A DNA stretch of 64,000 nucleotides from Acidobacteriota bacterium (GCA_018268935.1 JAFDVS010000053.1:1-64000), one strand, 5' to 3'; positions 40,935-50,193 are shown, numbered from the stretch's first letter. Notes: a model not told the origin generated them from the letters alone. Program-made: numbers and translations.

Positions 40935-43900
40935 ATGTTTCAAATCCTCGGGCTGTTTGTATTAGCTGCCGCCAGCCTCTTCGGGCAGGGACGCTCCAGC
41001 ATCCTCGGCGCAGTAACTGATGAATCAGGGGCCACGATCGCCCGAGCGACAATCACCGTGCTGAACACCGGCACGCAACAGAAATGGACCGTTACCTCTG
41101 CCGAGAACGGTTTATTCGAAGTTCCTGCATTAGAGATCGGCAGCTACGAAGTGAACGTGGAAATGTCGGGCTTCCGCAAGACGACGGTGCGCGGCATTGT
41201 TCTGCAAGTGGATCAACGCGAGCGCGTCGACGTCACGTTGCAGGTTGGCGAAGTGACCCAGCAGATCAGCGTGGATGCAAAGACACTATCCGTCAACACC
41301 GACGATGCGACGCTCAGCACAGTGATTGACGCGGCGAAGATCCGTGAGTTGCCGTTGCCCGGCAACCGCAATCTTTTCCGCCTGGCGTTACTCGCACCCG
41401 GCATGAGCCGCGGGCCTGCCTCCAGCGTCACCACCAGTGGATTCGGCCCCGGGTTCGGCGTCGCCGCCATGGGCCAGAAGGTGCAAAACAATGCAATCTA
41501 CCTGGACGGCGCACCGTTGCGCACTTCCATCCACGGAGCGGTGCGGATGCGCCCATCGGTGGAGGCGATCGAGGAGTTCCGCGTGGAAGCGGGCTGGTAT
41601 TCGGCAGAATACGGAACTCAGTCCGGAGCGCAAATTGTGGCCACCATCCGGCCGGGCACGAACAACTTCCACGGCACTCTGTTTGAGTTCCTGCGCAACG
41701 ATGTGTTGGACGCGCACAACTTCTTCGATGCGCCCGGTTCCTCCAAGCCACCGCTAAGGCGCAATACATTTGGCGGTGTGCTGAGCGGACCCATCTGGAT
41801 TCCGAAAGTGTATGACGGCCACAACCGTTCGTTCTTCACGTTCAACGGCGAGCTGTATAGAGAGCGCCGCAGCACACAGGGTTTCGGCATCTATCCCACC
41901 GAACGAATGAAGCGCGGCGACCTGACCGAGTCTTTCTTCCGGCGCGCCGATGGATCGTTCATCCCGATGATGGATCTGGATTCCAGGCTTCCCTTCCCCG
42001 GCAATCAGATTCCCGCCAGCCGCATTTCGCCCATCGCGCAGAAGATCGCCGCGTTCTGGCCGGCTCCGAACATGGCCCAAACCGAATTCAGCGGCACGAA
42101 CAATTTCACTGGAGTGAGCCGCAACCGCGACAATGACGATCAGTACTTCGTTCGCGGCGATCACACCATCAACGACAAGAACCGGCTCTTCGGGCGGTAC
42201 GGCATCCAGACGGTCAACCTGCCGGTATTCCCCATCAATCCGAATCCATTCTTCGTCAATCGCCGCCCGCGGCGTCAACAGAACGTAACGATGAACTACA
42301 CGCGCGTGCTCACCCCCACCTGGCTGAACGTGCTCAAAGTCTCCTACAACCGCGACATCTTCAAAACGAATGACGATGTCAGCGGCACCACGTTCAACAT
42401 CCTGCGCGACCTCGGCATTCCCGGTCAGACGAACAACCCCAGCGACACTGGTCTTCCCAGCATCGGCCTGGGCGGCATCGTTTCCGGTCTCGGCACCACA
42501 GACATCAACACGATCTGGGATGAGTCACGGCAGATTTCCGATCAGATCACATTCACCAGAGGCAAGCACTCGGTCAAGCTTGGCACGGAATTCACCATGC
42601 TGCGGCTGGACCGGCGCACCATCAGCTTCGTGCGCGGTGCTTTTGACTTCACCGGCATTCATGCCGGCACGGCTCCCGGCGTCGCAGGCAATGAACGAGG
42701 CCGCCTGGCATGGGCCGACTTCCTGTTGGATCAGCCGCAACAGGTGCGCCTCGGCTTCACAGACAAGCTGCCGCCTGGGGCCGATCCCGGCACTTTTCCA
42801 CGGACCCGCTTCTGGCGCTCGCACAGCTATATCACCGATGACATCAAGCTCACACCGAAACTGACCATGAATGTGGGTGTGCGCTATGAGTTCAACTCGG
42901 CTATCACCGACATCGGCGGGCAATCGCGCAACTTCGATTTCACCAAGCAGGATCTGTTTCCCGGCGTACTGACAAAGGGCGCTTTGAACGATCCCAGCAA
43001 GAAGCTGTTTGCGCCGCGCATTGGCTTTGCCTGGCGCCCCTTCGGCGGTAACAACACCGTCATCCGAACAGGCTACGGCATCTTTTTCAACGTCAACATG
43101 ATGAACATGTTCGTCCCGGCGCTGGCGGCGAACCCGCCGAACAACCTGAACATCAACGAACTCAACACCGCCGGCGTAGTGCGGATTCGCATGCGCAATG
43201 CGGATCAGGCCGCTGCCTTGAACATCAACTCGGAGATCAACTCCGCCGATACGAAGCGCGGTGTGGGAGATGTGCAGCAATGGAACTTCAATGTCCAACG
43301 CATGCTGCCGAAGACGGTGCTGCTGGAAGTGGGCTACATGGGATCGAAGTCGTCGCACTTTGATTCTCCCCGCACAGTGAATCCTTACGTGCCGGGTACA
43401 ACGCGGCGCATCTATCCCAATTGGGGCCCGATTGAGAACATCTCGCTCGATGCCGCGGGCAGTTATCACGGCCTTCTGATGAAAGGGGAAAAGCGAATGG
43501 GCCAGGGAGTCACATTCATCCAGACTTACACCTGGTCAAAGACGATGTTCGATTCCTTCGCCTGCTGTGGCGCACAACGCCACAACAATCCCTACGCATG
43601 GAACCTGGAGAAGGGGCTTGGCGAAACGGATCAACGGCATCGCGGAACCACGGCCTTCCTGTGGGAACTGCCCTTCGCCCGTGGCAAGCGCGACCTGCGC
43701 GGGCAGATTCTCGGCGGCTGGCAGGTGAACGGCTCTCTCACGCTCGAAGCCGGACTGCCGATGCATCCCACACAGAGCGTTGCACCGATTGACGATGGCT
43801 GCCCACGTTGCAACCGGCGGCCAGACCGGCTTGCCGATGGCAATCTCGACGGAAGCCAGCGCACGCTACAGCGATGGTTCGACACGTCGGCTTTCGTACT

Positions 43901-44156
43901 GGCGCGCGGGCATTACGGCAACAGCGGCCGCAACGTCCTCTTCGCCCCTGGATTGACGAGCCTCGACATGGCCGTCTTCAAGAACTTTCCGCTTGGGGAA
44001 CGGAAAGAAATTCAGTTCCGCTGGGAGAACTACAACTTCACCAACACGCCTCCCTTCAATCCACCCACGCTGGAAATCAGTTCCGGACAATTCGGACGCG
44101 TAACCAGTGCGGGGCTGGGCAGAGAGATGCAGTTCGGGCTGCGATTCCAATTCTGA
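40935..44156 (+). CDS. TonB-dependent receptor, Oar-like
   Basis: A 1073-residue outer-membrane protein with a signal peptide (FQILGLFVLAAASLFGQG). Residues about 20-105 are the carboxypeptidase-regulatory-like domain (ILGAVTDESGATIARATITV, LEIGSYEVNVEMSGFRKTTV), followed by the plug (RELPLPGNRNLFRLALLAPG, VEAIEEFRVEAGWYSAEYG) and a long beta-barrel ending MQFGLRFQF, whose terminal Phe is typical of outer-membrane proteins. The type is the Oar/CarboxypepD_reg receptor abundant in Acidobacteria. Its place inside the operon suggests it takes up the substrate or product of the exported enzymes. Confidence 0.93.
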   Translation: MFQILGLFVLAAASLFGQGRSSILGAVTDESGATIARATITVLNTGTQQKWTVTSAENGLFEVPALEIGSYEVNVEMSGFRKTTVRGIVLQVDQRERVDVTLQVGEVTQQISVDAKTLSVNTDDATLSTVIDAAKIRELPLPGNRNLFRLALLAPGMSRGPASSVTTSGFGPGFGVAAMGQKVQNNAIYLDGAPLRTSIHGAVRMRPSVEAIEEFRVEAGWYSAEYGTQSGAQIVATIRPGTNNFHGTLFEFLRNDVLDAHNFFDAPGSSKPPLRRNTFGGVLSGPIWIPKVYDGHNRSFFTFNGELYRERRSTQGFGIYPTERMKRGDLTESFFRRADGSFIPMMDLDSRLPFPGNQIPASRISPIAQKIAAFWPAPNMAQTEFSGTNNFTGVSRNRDNDDQYFVRGDHTINDKNRLFGRYGIQTVNLPVFPINPNPFFVNRRPRRQQNVTMNYTRVLTPTWLNVLKVSYNRDIFKTNDDVSGTTFNILRDLGIPGQTNNPSDTGLPSIGLGGIVSGLGTTDINTIWDESRQISDQITFTRGKHSVKLGTEFTMLRLDRRTISFVRGAFDFTGIHAGTAPGVAGNERGRLAWADFLLDQPQQVRLGFTDKLPPGADPGTFPRTRFWRSHSYITDDIKLTPKLTMNVGVRYEFNSAITDIGGQSRNFDFTKQDLFPGVLTKGALNDPSKKLFAPRIGFAWRPFGGNNTVIRTGYGIFFNVNMMNMFVPALAANPPNNLNINELNTAGVVRIRMRNADQAAALNINSEINSADTKRGVGDVQQWNFNVQRMLPKTVLLEVGYMGSKSSHFDSPRTVNPYVPGTTRRIYPNWGPIENISLDAAGSYHGLLMKGEKRMGQGVTFIQTYTWSKTMFDSFACCGAQRHNNPYAWNLEKGLGETDQRHRGTTAFLWELPFARGKRDLRGQILGGWQVNGSLTLEAGLPMHPTQSVAPIDDGCPRCNRRPDRLADGNLDGSQRTLQRWFDTSAFVLARGHYGNSGRNVLFAPGLTSLDMAVFKNFPLGERKEIQFRWENYNFTNTPPFNPPTLEISSGQFGRVTSAGLGREMQFGLRFQF

Positions 44157-44162
44157 ACGACG

Positions 44163-45389
44163 ATGAAATCGCCTTCGAAATTCAATCGCAGAAAGCTGAT
44201 CGCGGGCATGGCGGCGATGCAGAGCCAGGTGCAGGCATCGCCGCGAACCTACGGCGCGAACAGTATCTACACACGCATGTTTGGATTGCGGCCGCTGCTC
44301 TGCGGCCGCGGCCACACCACTGTCTACGGTGGTTCCCTCATGCCCGCCGAAGTCATGCGGGCCATGATCGAGGCGAACGACTATTTCATCGACCTCAATG
44401 AGTTGAACGAGGCAGCAGGAAAGCGCATTGCGGAAGTAATGGGTGCGGAAGCGGCCCTTGTTTCCGCCGGCGCGTTCTCCGCCATGGTGCTGGGCGCGGC
44501 GGCGTGTCTTACCGGAACCGATGCGGCGAAGATCGATGCATTGCCGCATCCCACCTGGCCGAAGCGGGAATGCCTGATCCAGAAAGCGCATCGCGAAAGT
44601 TATGACCGCGCTTATCGCAGCGCGGGAATGGTTCTGCGCGAGTTCGAAACACGGGAGCAGTTAGCCGCCGCCATCGGCCCCAAGACTGCGATGATCGCAG
44701 CACTTGCCAGCACGGAAAAGGCGGCGATGAAAGATGCCCGCATCATGAAGCCGCAGGAGTTCGTGGAGCTAAGCCGCAAGTCCGGCGTCCCCGCATTGAT
44801 CGACGCAGCGGCGGAGATTCCACCGCCGGAATCGCTCACTCGCTTCACGCAGATGGGCTTCGATCTGGTGGCCCTCAGCGGTGGCAAGGGCTTGCTCGGG
44901 CCGCAGGGCACAGGCATTCTCGCCGGCCGCAAGCACCTGATTGCAGCCGCTGCGCTCAATCATTCGCCCAACACCGGCGTGGGAAGAGGCATGAAAGTGG
45001 GCAAGGAGGAAATCGTCGGCCTGGTAGCCGCCCTCAATCTCTACGTTGCCCGCGACCATGAGTTTGTCCACGAGACCTGGAACAAGAAGGTGCGCTTCCT
45101 GGTATCAGAACTGCAAGGCATTCCCGGCGTCACGGCCGGGCAGCAACTGGCAGCCAACGGCCACGATCACGGATTCCAGGAACTCCTCTTTCGTTGGGAC
45201 CCTGCGGTCATTCCGCTCACCGCGAAGGCTCTCGCCGAGAAACTCAAGACGGGTGAACCGCGGATCATTTATTACCCGGAATACGGCGATGAACACAGCG
45301 GCGTACTGCAAACCCGAAGCATGAAAGATGGGGAAGAGATTCTGGTGGCGCGCAGACTGCGTGATCTGTTTCTCGCTGCACGCGTTTGA
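44163..45389 (+). CDS. Tat-exported SelA-like PLP enzyme
   Basis: A 408-residue fold-type I PLP enzyme related to SelA and to D-glucosaminate-6-phosphate ammonia-lyase. The leader has a Tat-like pattern (NRRKLIAGMAAMQSQVQA). The core shows ALVSAGAFSAMVLGAAACLTG, VPALIDAAAEIPPPESL (PLP Asp) and Lys242 in ALSGGKGLLGPQGTGILAGR. Unlike the paralogue at 11718 it ends without a C-terminal beta-domain. It lies 6 bases after the receptor gene and has no selenium-pathway neighbours, so a dehydratase, lyase or racemase role in the exported pathway is more likely than selenocysteine synthesis. Confidence 0.82.
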   Translation: MKSPSKFNRRKLIAGMAAMQSQVQASPRTYGANSIYTRMFGLRPLLCGRGHTTVYGGSLMPAEVMRAMIEANDYFIDLNELNEAAGKRIAEVMGAEAALVSAGAFSAMVLGAAACLTGTDAAKIDALPHPTWPKRECLIQKAHRESYDRAYRSAGMVLREFETREQLAAAIGPKTAMIAALASTEKAAMKDARIMKPQEFVELSRKSGVPALIDAAAEIPPPESLTRFTQMGFDLVALSGGKGLLGPQGTGILAGRKHLIAAAALNHSPNTGVGRGMKVGKEEIVGLVAALNLYVARDHEFVHETWNKKVRFLVSELQGIPGVTAGQQLAANGHDHGFQELLFRWDPAVIPLTAKALAEKLKTGEPRIIYYPEYGDEHSGVLQTRSMKDGEEILVARRLRDLFLAARV

Positions 45390-45431
45390 CAGGTTTCGAG
45401 CCGGGCTTTCGTTTGTAGAAATGAGGGCCCC

Positions 45432-46280
45432 ATGGATAGCCACATTGAAGATGTCCGCGGCAGTGATTACGACTCCGCCATTCGTCCACCCTACGTGGCG
45501 GAGGATCGCATCCATTATGAGTTCACATTGATCCTTCGCATCTTTATGGAGCAACTGAACCCTCCGGCGGGGAAGCAGATCTTTCAAGCCCCTGACCATA
45601 ACGGAAGGCTCTGGCCGGCCCTGCGATGGAACCGGGCCTCGTGGCTCGATTTCACCGGACGCTACACCGAGATGGTTTTGAAGGTTTGGGACAAAGCGTT
45701 TCTCCTGGTTCCGCCCGCCAATTTCGATGGCTTCCTCTGGCCCCCTGGCGGCAAGCGCCGTACGCTGCTGTGCCGTCTGCGAATCAAGATCCAGGACACT
45801 GCCGACAAAGCCCATGCACGAATCCGCGTGGTGCGCCTGGCGAGCCCCAGCCGTAGTTCTTTCCGGTCCAACTCCGGCCTCTACGATTCGGAAGATGTGA
45901 AATTGACGCGCATCCGCTGGAAAGACGGAGTCAGCTTTCTACACAACACGCCGGCCCACGAAGTGGGTCATCTGCTGGGCCTGTGGCACAGTAATTCCGG
46001 CGGAGAGAAGTGCAGTGAAGACCAAGGCTCCAACGAATGCTACGGCTCCAATCTGTATGAACGAATGAACGTCATGGGCGGAGGCGGCATGCTGGATCTC
46101 GAAGATTCGCGGCCATGGCGGCATCGCATTCCCTTCCACACCAACCGCGGACGGATGGCCGATTGGAAGGCGGAATGGGCTTCTTCTGAAGCGCAATTGC
46201 GCGGTCTGGAGGGCTTTGAAGTGGAAGAGAAATACAAGCAACCCTACGTCCCACCGAAGCCCGGTTTGATCGATCTGTAG
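45432..46280 (+). CDS. Metzincin-like zinc metalloprotease without signal peptide
   Basis: A 282-residue protein. The zinc site is complete: HEVGHLLGLWH starting at His176 (H-E-x-x-H-x-x-G-x-x-H), with a Met-turn candidate at Met215 in MNVMGGGGML. Two cysteines (GEKCSEDQGSNECYG) lie between them. The N-terminal 150 residues are unlike known propeptides, and no signal peptide is visible. A GAGGG ribosome site precedes the ATG. It follows the SelA-like gene by 42 bases and could belong to the operon, but its domain type resembles cytoplasmic toxin- or effector-like peptidases. Family assignment beyond metzincin is not possible. Confidence 0.75.
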   Translation: MDSHIEDVRGSDYDSAIRPPYVAEDRIHYEFTLILRIFMEQLNPPAGKQIFQAPDHNGRLWPALRWNRASWLDFTGRYTEMVLKVWDKAFLLVPPANFDGFLWPPGGKRRTLLCRLRIKIQDTADKAHARIRVVRLASPSRSSFRSNSGLYDSEDVKLTRIRWKDGVSFLHNTPAHEVGHLLGLWHSNSGGEKCSEDQGSNECYGSNLYERMNVMGGGGMLDLEDSRPWRHRIPFHTNRGRMADWKAEWASSEAQLRGLEGFEVEEKYKQPYVPPKPGLIDL

Positions 46281-46282
46281 CC

Positions 46283-47644
46283 TCAATCCACGCGCAGAAA
46301 GCCGTTGGTGATGCGCTTGGGCACCGAACCAACAGGGATCGTCTTCACCACTTCCAGCGTCTTGTTGTCCACCACCACCGTCGTGTCGTCTCCAGCCACG
46401 GCAACATAGAGATGCTTTCCATCCGGCGGAATGGTCAGCCAATCGGGATGGGAGCCCACCGGCACCAGCTTCACGAACTCCAATGACGGCAGCCGGAATG
46501 CGGCCACCGCCCCGTAGTATTTGCTGGTAGCCCAGAGCATCTTGCCATCGGGAGTGATGGCGAGCCCGTGCGACGGCGAGCCCTGCAGCCCTTCCGTCTC
46601 TTTGTGAATTCCCGGTGGATCGGGAATCGTAACGCGCCGGTACTCCTTGCGCGACTGGAAGTCCACCAGCGCGATGCCGTGGAAATCCGACAATTGGACA
46701 ATGATGTCTTTTGTCGATCCGTCGGCATTCTGTGTGAAGGCCATCGGCCGGATCCCCGCGCTGAGAGTCAGCGTCCAGGCAAGCGTGTTCGTCGCCGCAT
46801 CCAGAACGCTGATGGTGCTCGCCGCGATGGATCCGGCAACGACGTGCTTCCCATCGGGCGTGACATAGACGTTGTGTACCTCGCCTTTTACCGGAACGGT
46901 CTTCGCGTTGCGCAAAGACGCGGTGTCGATCACATCCACCGCACCCGCACCCTGGCGAATGCCCACGTAGACATACTTGCCATCGGGGGAAACATCGAGG
47001 TTGTTCGGACGCCCGCTGAGCGGAATGCGTTTGCTCACCTGCAACGTCGCCACGTCGACCACATCGAGCGTCACCAGTGCTTCATTGGTAACGTAGATGC
47101 GGCGCCCGCCCGGCGCCACAACGAGGCCGTGCGGCACCTCGGTTCCTTCCATCACTCCGGTGACCTGCAGCGTCGCCGGATCGATGATGTGGATGTTGTC
47201 CCCGGCGGAGTTCGATTGCAGCACGCGCACGCCGGATTGCGTCAGTTTCGCCGTCCGGCCCTTCACCCAGGCCGCCAGCGTTTGCCACTCCGGATCGTTT
47301 TGGGAATTCCAGTGCTTGCCACCCGCGTGGAAATGGTCTCCACCCGCGGAGGCCGCAAGCGGATGCATCAGCATCCGGCTCTTGCCGGGTTCGCCGGGTT
47401 TCACGAAAGCCTTCCATGCGTTGAAATTCTTCCGCGATTGCTCTTCATTCCACGTGACGGCACCTGCGGATAGAGGCTGTAACGGCGGAATACGGTGCGT
47501 GTGGCAGGAAACGCAACGCGCGTGGCCGGCACGCTGCCGCAGGAAGATGGGTTGAACGTACTGCTGGAAGAACGCAAAATCAAGCGCAGGGGGCGCCTGT
47601 TGTGCCTGAAGGGGCAGTGCAAGCAGAGTCAGGAAGAGCATCAC
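46283..47644 (-). CDS. Secreted cytochrome c-YVTN beta-propeller protein
   Basis: A 453-residue protein with signal peptide (MLFLTLLALPLQAQQ). Residues about 25-130 form a cytochrome-like domain with heme motif CVSCH (HARCVSCHTH) and the tail DPEWQTLAAWVKG seen in PSCyt-type domains. The rest is a seven-bladed YVTN propeller (GRRIYVTNEALVTLDVVD, ISPDG-like DVSPDGKYVYVGIRQ, TPDGKHVVAGSIAAS, PPDGKHLYVAVAGDD). Periplasmic electron transfer or binding is likely; no substrate site can be named. It converges with the metalloprotease gene at 2 bases. Confidence 0.85.
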   Translation of the reverse strand: MMLFLTLLALPLQAQQAPPALDFAFFQQYVQPIFLRQRAGHARCVSCHTHRIPPLQPLSAGAVTWNEEQSRKNFNAWKAFVKPGEPGKSRMLMHPLAASAGGDHFHAGGKHWNSQNDPEWQTLAAWVKGRTAKLTQSGVRVLQSNSAGDNIHIIDPATLQVTGVMEGTEVPHGLVVAPGGRRIYVTNEALVTLDVVDVATLQVSKRIPLSGRPNNLDVSPDGKYVYVGIRQGAGAVDVIDTASLRNAKTVPVKGEVHNVYVTPDGKHVVAGSIAASTISVLDAATNTLAWTLTLSAGIRPMAFTQNADGSTKDIIVQLSDFHGIALVDFQSRKEYRRVTIPDPPGIHKETEGLQGSPSHGLAITPDGKMLWATSKYYGAVAAFRLPSLEFVKLVPVGSHPDWLTIPPDGKHLYVAVAGDDTTVVVDNKTLEVVKTIPVGSVPKRITNGFLRVD

Positions 47645-47691
47645 GCAACCTCGTTGCAGTTGACGCTATCACAATTCCGTCCGATGCGTCT

Positions 47692-48630
47692 TCAGATCCT
47701 AGCCTCATAGGTACTGGTATAGTTCCTTGCGTTCTTCGTGATCTCGCGAGCGCCCTCTCCGTCGGCGGCGATCCATTTCTTCACAGCGGGAGGGAAATGG
47801 ACAGCCAGCGGGATTTCCAACGCAGTCCGAACCTGCAAGCTGTTTGACGTGATGCGGCCCTCTTCACAATCGCGGCGAAAGCGGTCCAGGTTACCCATCT
47901 GCTCCGGCGCGTGGATGGCCCCGTCGGATTTCGCCAGGATGGCTTTTAGCCGGACAAACATGGGACCCAGATCCACCAGCGGGTCCATGCGTGCACGCTT
48001 CCGCGACACATCCTGCCGCACCTGCTCCAATGCATAGGAAAGGTAGTACAGCCACATTTGCCATTCCAGTTGCAGCTCCGTTCTCTCCGCGTCCGGATGT
48101 GCCGTTGGCGGATATAGAATCGGAGACAGCAGCATCACGGCATAGGCGTTCCGCACATGATCGGTCGGCATCACTTTGCCTTCCGTGCCGATTGCCTTTT
48201 TCAGTAATTCCAGGTTGCGCGACACCTCGGCCAGCGTTCTCTCGAAACGATTGCGGACCTCCTGAAAGGCATTGACCTCGGGCGCAGGGGCATACTGCGG
48301 ACGAAAGTGCGTCTGTTGATGCCCTCCATGCAGGTTGTTGAAAATCATCCTGAAGTAGTCGAAGCCTGCACCCATGCCGGAGAACAGATGGTTCACCAGG
48401 CGGCTTGCCGGCATCGTTTCGACAAAGGTGTTCTTGAACGCGCCCAAAGCGGCCTGGCGCTTGTCTCTATTGTCGTTGCCCGAGTAAGGCGGCCGGTAAA
48501 CCGACGCGCCCAGGAAGCGCTCCATCGCCATCGCCTCAGCCCCTTGCAGTGCGATGACGATGGGCATCCAGCGCTGTGCCCGTTCGATGGTGGCAATGCG
48601 AAGCCGCTCTAATTCCGCTACGGATGACAT
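47692..48630 (-). CDS. Hypothetical protein (312 aa)
   Basis: I do not recognise this protein. It has no signal peptide and no long hydrophobic segment, and appears mainly alpha-helical (FERTLAEVSRNLELLKKA, WQMWLYYLSYALEQVRQD, LGPMFVRLKAILAKSDG). A Gly-rich patch lies near residue 88 (SGMGAGFDYFRM). A Shine-Dalgarno (AAAGGGGG) precedes the ATG at 48630. It is divergent from the third ECF sigma gene, whose chosen start is 168 bases away, so the two may be functionally linked. Confidence 0.6.
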   Translation of the reverse strand: MSSVAELERLRIATIERAQRWMPIVIALQGAEAMAMERFLGASVYRPPYSGNDNRDKRQAALGAFKNTFVETMPASRLVNHLFSGMGAGFDYFRMIFNNLHGGHQQTHFRPQYAPAPEVNAFQEVRNRFERTLAEVSRNLELLKKAIGTEGKVMPTDHVRNAYAVMLLSPILYPPTAHPDAERTELQLEWQMWLYYLSYALEQVRQDVSRKRARMDPLVDLGPMFVRLKAILAKSDGAIHAPEQMGNLDRFRRDCEEGRITSNSLQVRTALEIPLAVHFPPAVKKWIAADGEGAREITKNARNYTSTYEARI

Positions 48631-48798
48631 GGTGGTGATGTCCCCCTTTAACCTCTACAGCGAGTGATCGGAACAAATTTAGAGGGGCGCCCGGGAAATT
48701 TATTCGAAGGCCATCTCGACCTGTCTGTGAACGAAGGCACTCCGGCGGGAAAACACGTGACACGCCAAGGTGGTGTACTCTTCCAATTGGGAAGGGGC
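48631..48798. other. Intergenic region between orphan gene and third ECF sigma gene
   Basis: About 170 bases separate the divergent starts. It holds the AAAGGGGG ribosome site of the minus-strand gene and a purine-rich GGAAGGGG (48790-48797) just before the sigma GTG. I see no convincing promoter pair, repeat or RNA element. Confidence 0.4.
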
Positions 48799-49386
48799 GT
48801 GACAGAGAACAACGGATCGGATCATTTCGCGCAGTTGCTGCAGCGGATACAATCGGGAGACCCGGCGGCGCGTGAGTTGCTGGTTGCCGCACTGTACGAC
48901 GAGTTGCGCCGCATCGCGCAGGCGCACCTCCGCGCCGAGCGCCCCGGCCATACGCTTCAGCCAACGGCGTTGCTGCATGAAGCCTACATGCGCGTCTTTG
49001 CACGCCATCCTGACTTTGCCGACCGCGCTCACTTCGTCGCCACAATGGCCCTGGCGATGCGCCGCATCCTGGTGGACTATGCGCGTTCCCGCAACGGCGC
49101 CAGGCGCGGTGGAAAGCATCGGGTGCAGTTGGGCCCTGATGAGGAATCGAGCCTGGAAGGGGCGGACGCCTCGGATTTGTTGCTGCTCGATTCCGCTCTC
49201 GATCGCCTGGCGCAGGAAAAAGAGCAGGTGGCCCAATTCATCGAGATGCACTATTTCGGCGGGATGACAGCGGTGGAGATTGCCGATGTAAGCGGTGTCT
49301 CCGTTCACATGGTCCGCCAACGCATTCGATTCGGCCAGGCGTGGCTTCGCCGCAACATGAACGCTGAGCCTCCGCCACCGGAATAG
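48799..49386 (+). CDS. ECF sigma factor (TIGR02999-like), without adjacent kinase
   Basis: A 195-residue ECF sigma factor with the same signatures as the other two: HTLQPTALLHEAYMRVF, AHFVATMALAMRRILVDYAR and, in region 4, FIEMHYFGGMTAVEIADVSG, VSVHMVRQRIRFGQAWL. I chose the GTG at 48799 because TENNGSDHFAQLL then aligns with the starts of the other two factors; an upstream GTG at 48664 would add 45 residues without similarity. No Ser/Thr kinase is next to it; the divergent neighbour is an orphan protein. Its regulatory partner is therefore unknown. Confidence 0.87.
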   Translation: MTENNGSDHFAQLLQRIQSGDPAARELLVAALYDELRRIAQAHLRAERPGHTLQPTALLHEAYMRVFARHPDFADRAHFVATMALAMRRILVDYARSRNGARRGGKHRVQLGPDEESSLEGADASDLLLLDSALDRLAQEKEQVAQFIEMHYFGGMTAVEIADVSGVSVHMVRQRIRFGQAWLRRNMNAEPPPPE

Positions 49387-49395
49387 CCGGCTCGC

Positions 49396-50193
49396 CTAGT
49401 GCAGGTCCACTCGCTCGCCTCGCTGGCGATTCTTGAACTCGCGAGCGAACTTCACGAAGTTCTCCACCACGGCCTCAAAGATCACGCGGCCCTTCTCCAC
49501 CGTGGCCAGGGTGGGATCGCCGTTCACTCCCGATTTCGAGAAGCGAGTCCAGATGTCCATCATGCGAACCGGGCCCGGACTGAGCAGATCGCTCCAGATG
49601 TAATCCGAATCGGGCTGCTCCATTTCTTTCACTGCGCGATCCATGTGCACGCGTTCCTGATCGAGGTACAGGTACACCGAAGTCTCCAGTTCGCAAGCAT
49701 GCGACATTCCACCACGGCCGGACTCCCTCACCTTCTTGATGTCGCCCAATGCCAGCGAAGGCCAGAGGAAGGGCGCGCACAGTGCTTCCGTTTCGATGAT
49801 GGTCCGGCGTGCGACGAGATCGAGAATCGGCATGTTCGACCCATGCCCGTCGGCGAGCAGAATCCGTGTGAACCCGTGGCGCGCCACACTCTTCGTCACA
49901 TCCAGAACGAAGTGGAGCATGTGTTCCATGTGGATGTCGATGGTGCCCGGGAAATCCATGTGGTGCGTTTCGAATCCATAGGGGATCAGCGGCATTAGCA
50001 GTATGTCGCCGTTGGCGCGCCGCGCCGCTTCTTCACAGATGGACGAGATGAGAAAGTTGTCCGTGTCGAGCGGAAGATGCGGACCATGATCCTCCACCGA
50101 TCCCACCGGAATCACAACTACTGGATTCCTCGCTGCCACTTCCTTCAGTTCCACCCATGTGTAGTGCTGATACAGATACTCTTTCCGTGCCAC
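49396..50193 (-). CDS. Creatininase family amidohydrolase
   Basis: A 265-residue protein of the creatininase family, zinc/manganese enzymes that open cyclic amides. The metal ligands are in the conserved blocks VVVIPVGSVEDHGPHLPLDT, FETHHMDFPGTI, LLADGHGSNMPILD and GGMSHACELETSVYL. The start is a GTG at 50193 preceded by GGAG. Homologues include creatinine amidohydrolase and MftE/ArfB-type enzymes; the substrate here is not known. The MFS transporter gene is 12 bases upstream on the same strand, so the enzyme probably works on the transported compound. Confidence 0.9.
   Translation of the reverse strand: MARKEYLYQHYTWVELKEVAARNPVVVIPVGSVEDHGPHLPLDTDNFLISSICEEAARRANGDILLMPLIPYGFETHHMDFPGTIDIHMEHMLHFVLDVTKSVARHGFTRILLADGHGSNMPILDLVARRTIIETEALCAPFLWPSLALGDIKKVRESGRGGMSHACELETSVYLYLDQERVHMDRAVKEMEQPDSDYIWSDLLSPGPVRMMDIWTRFSKSGVNGDPTLATVEKGRVIFEAVVENFVKFAREFKNRQRGERVDLH

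Noticed and set aside
48664..48798. 45-codon upstream extension of the third sigma gene from a GTG at 48664
   Set aside because: It has no similarity to the other sigma factors, and the start at 48799 aligns with theirs.
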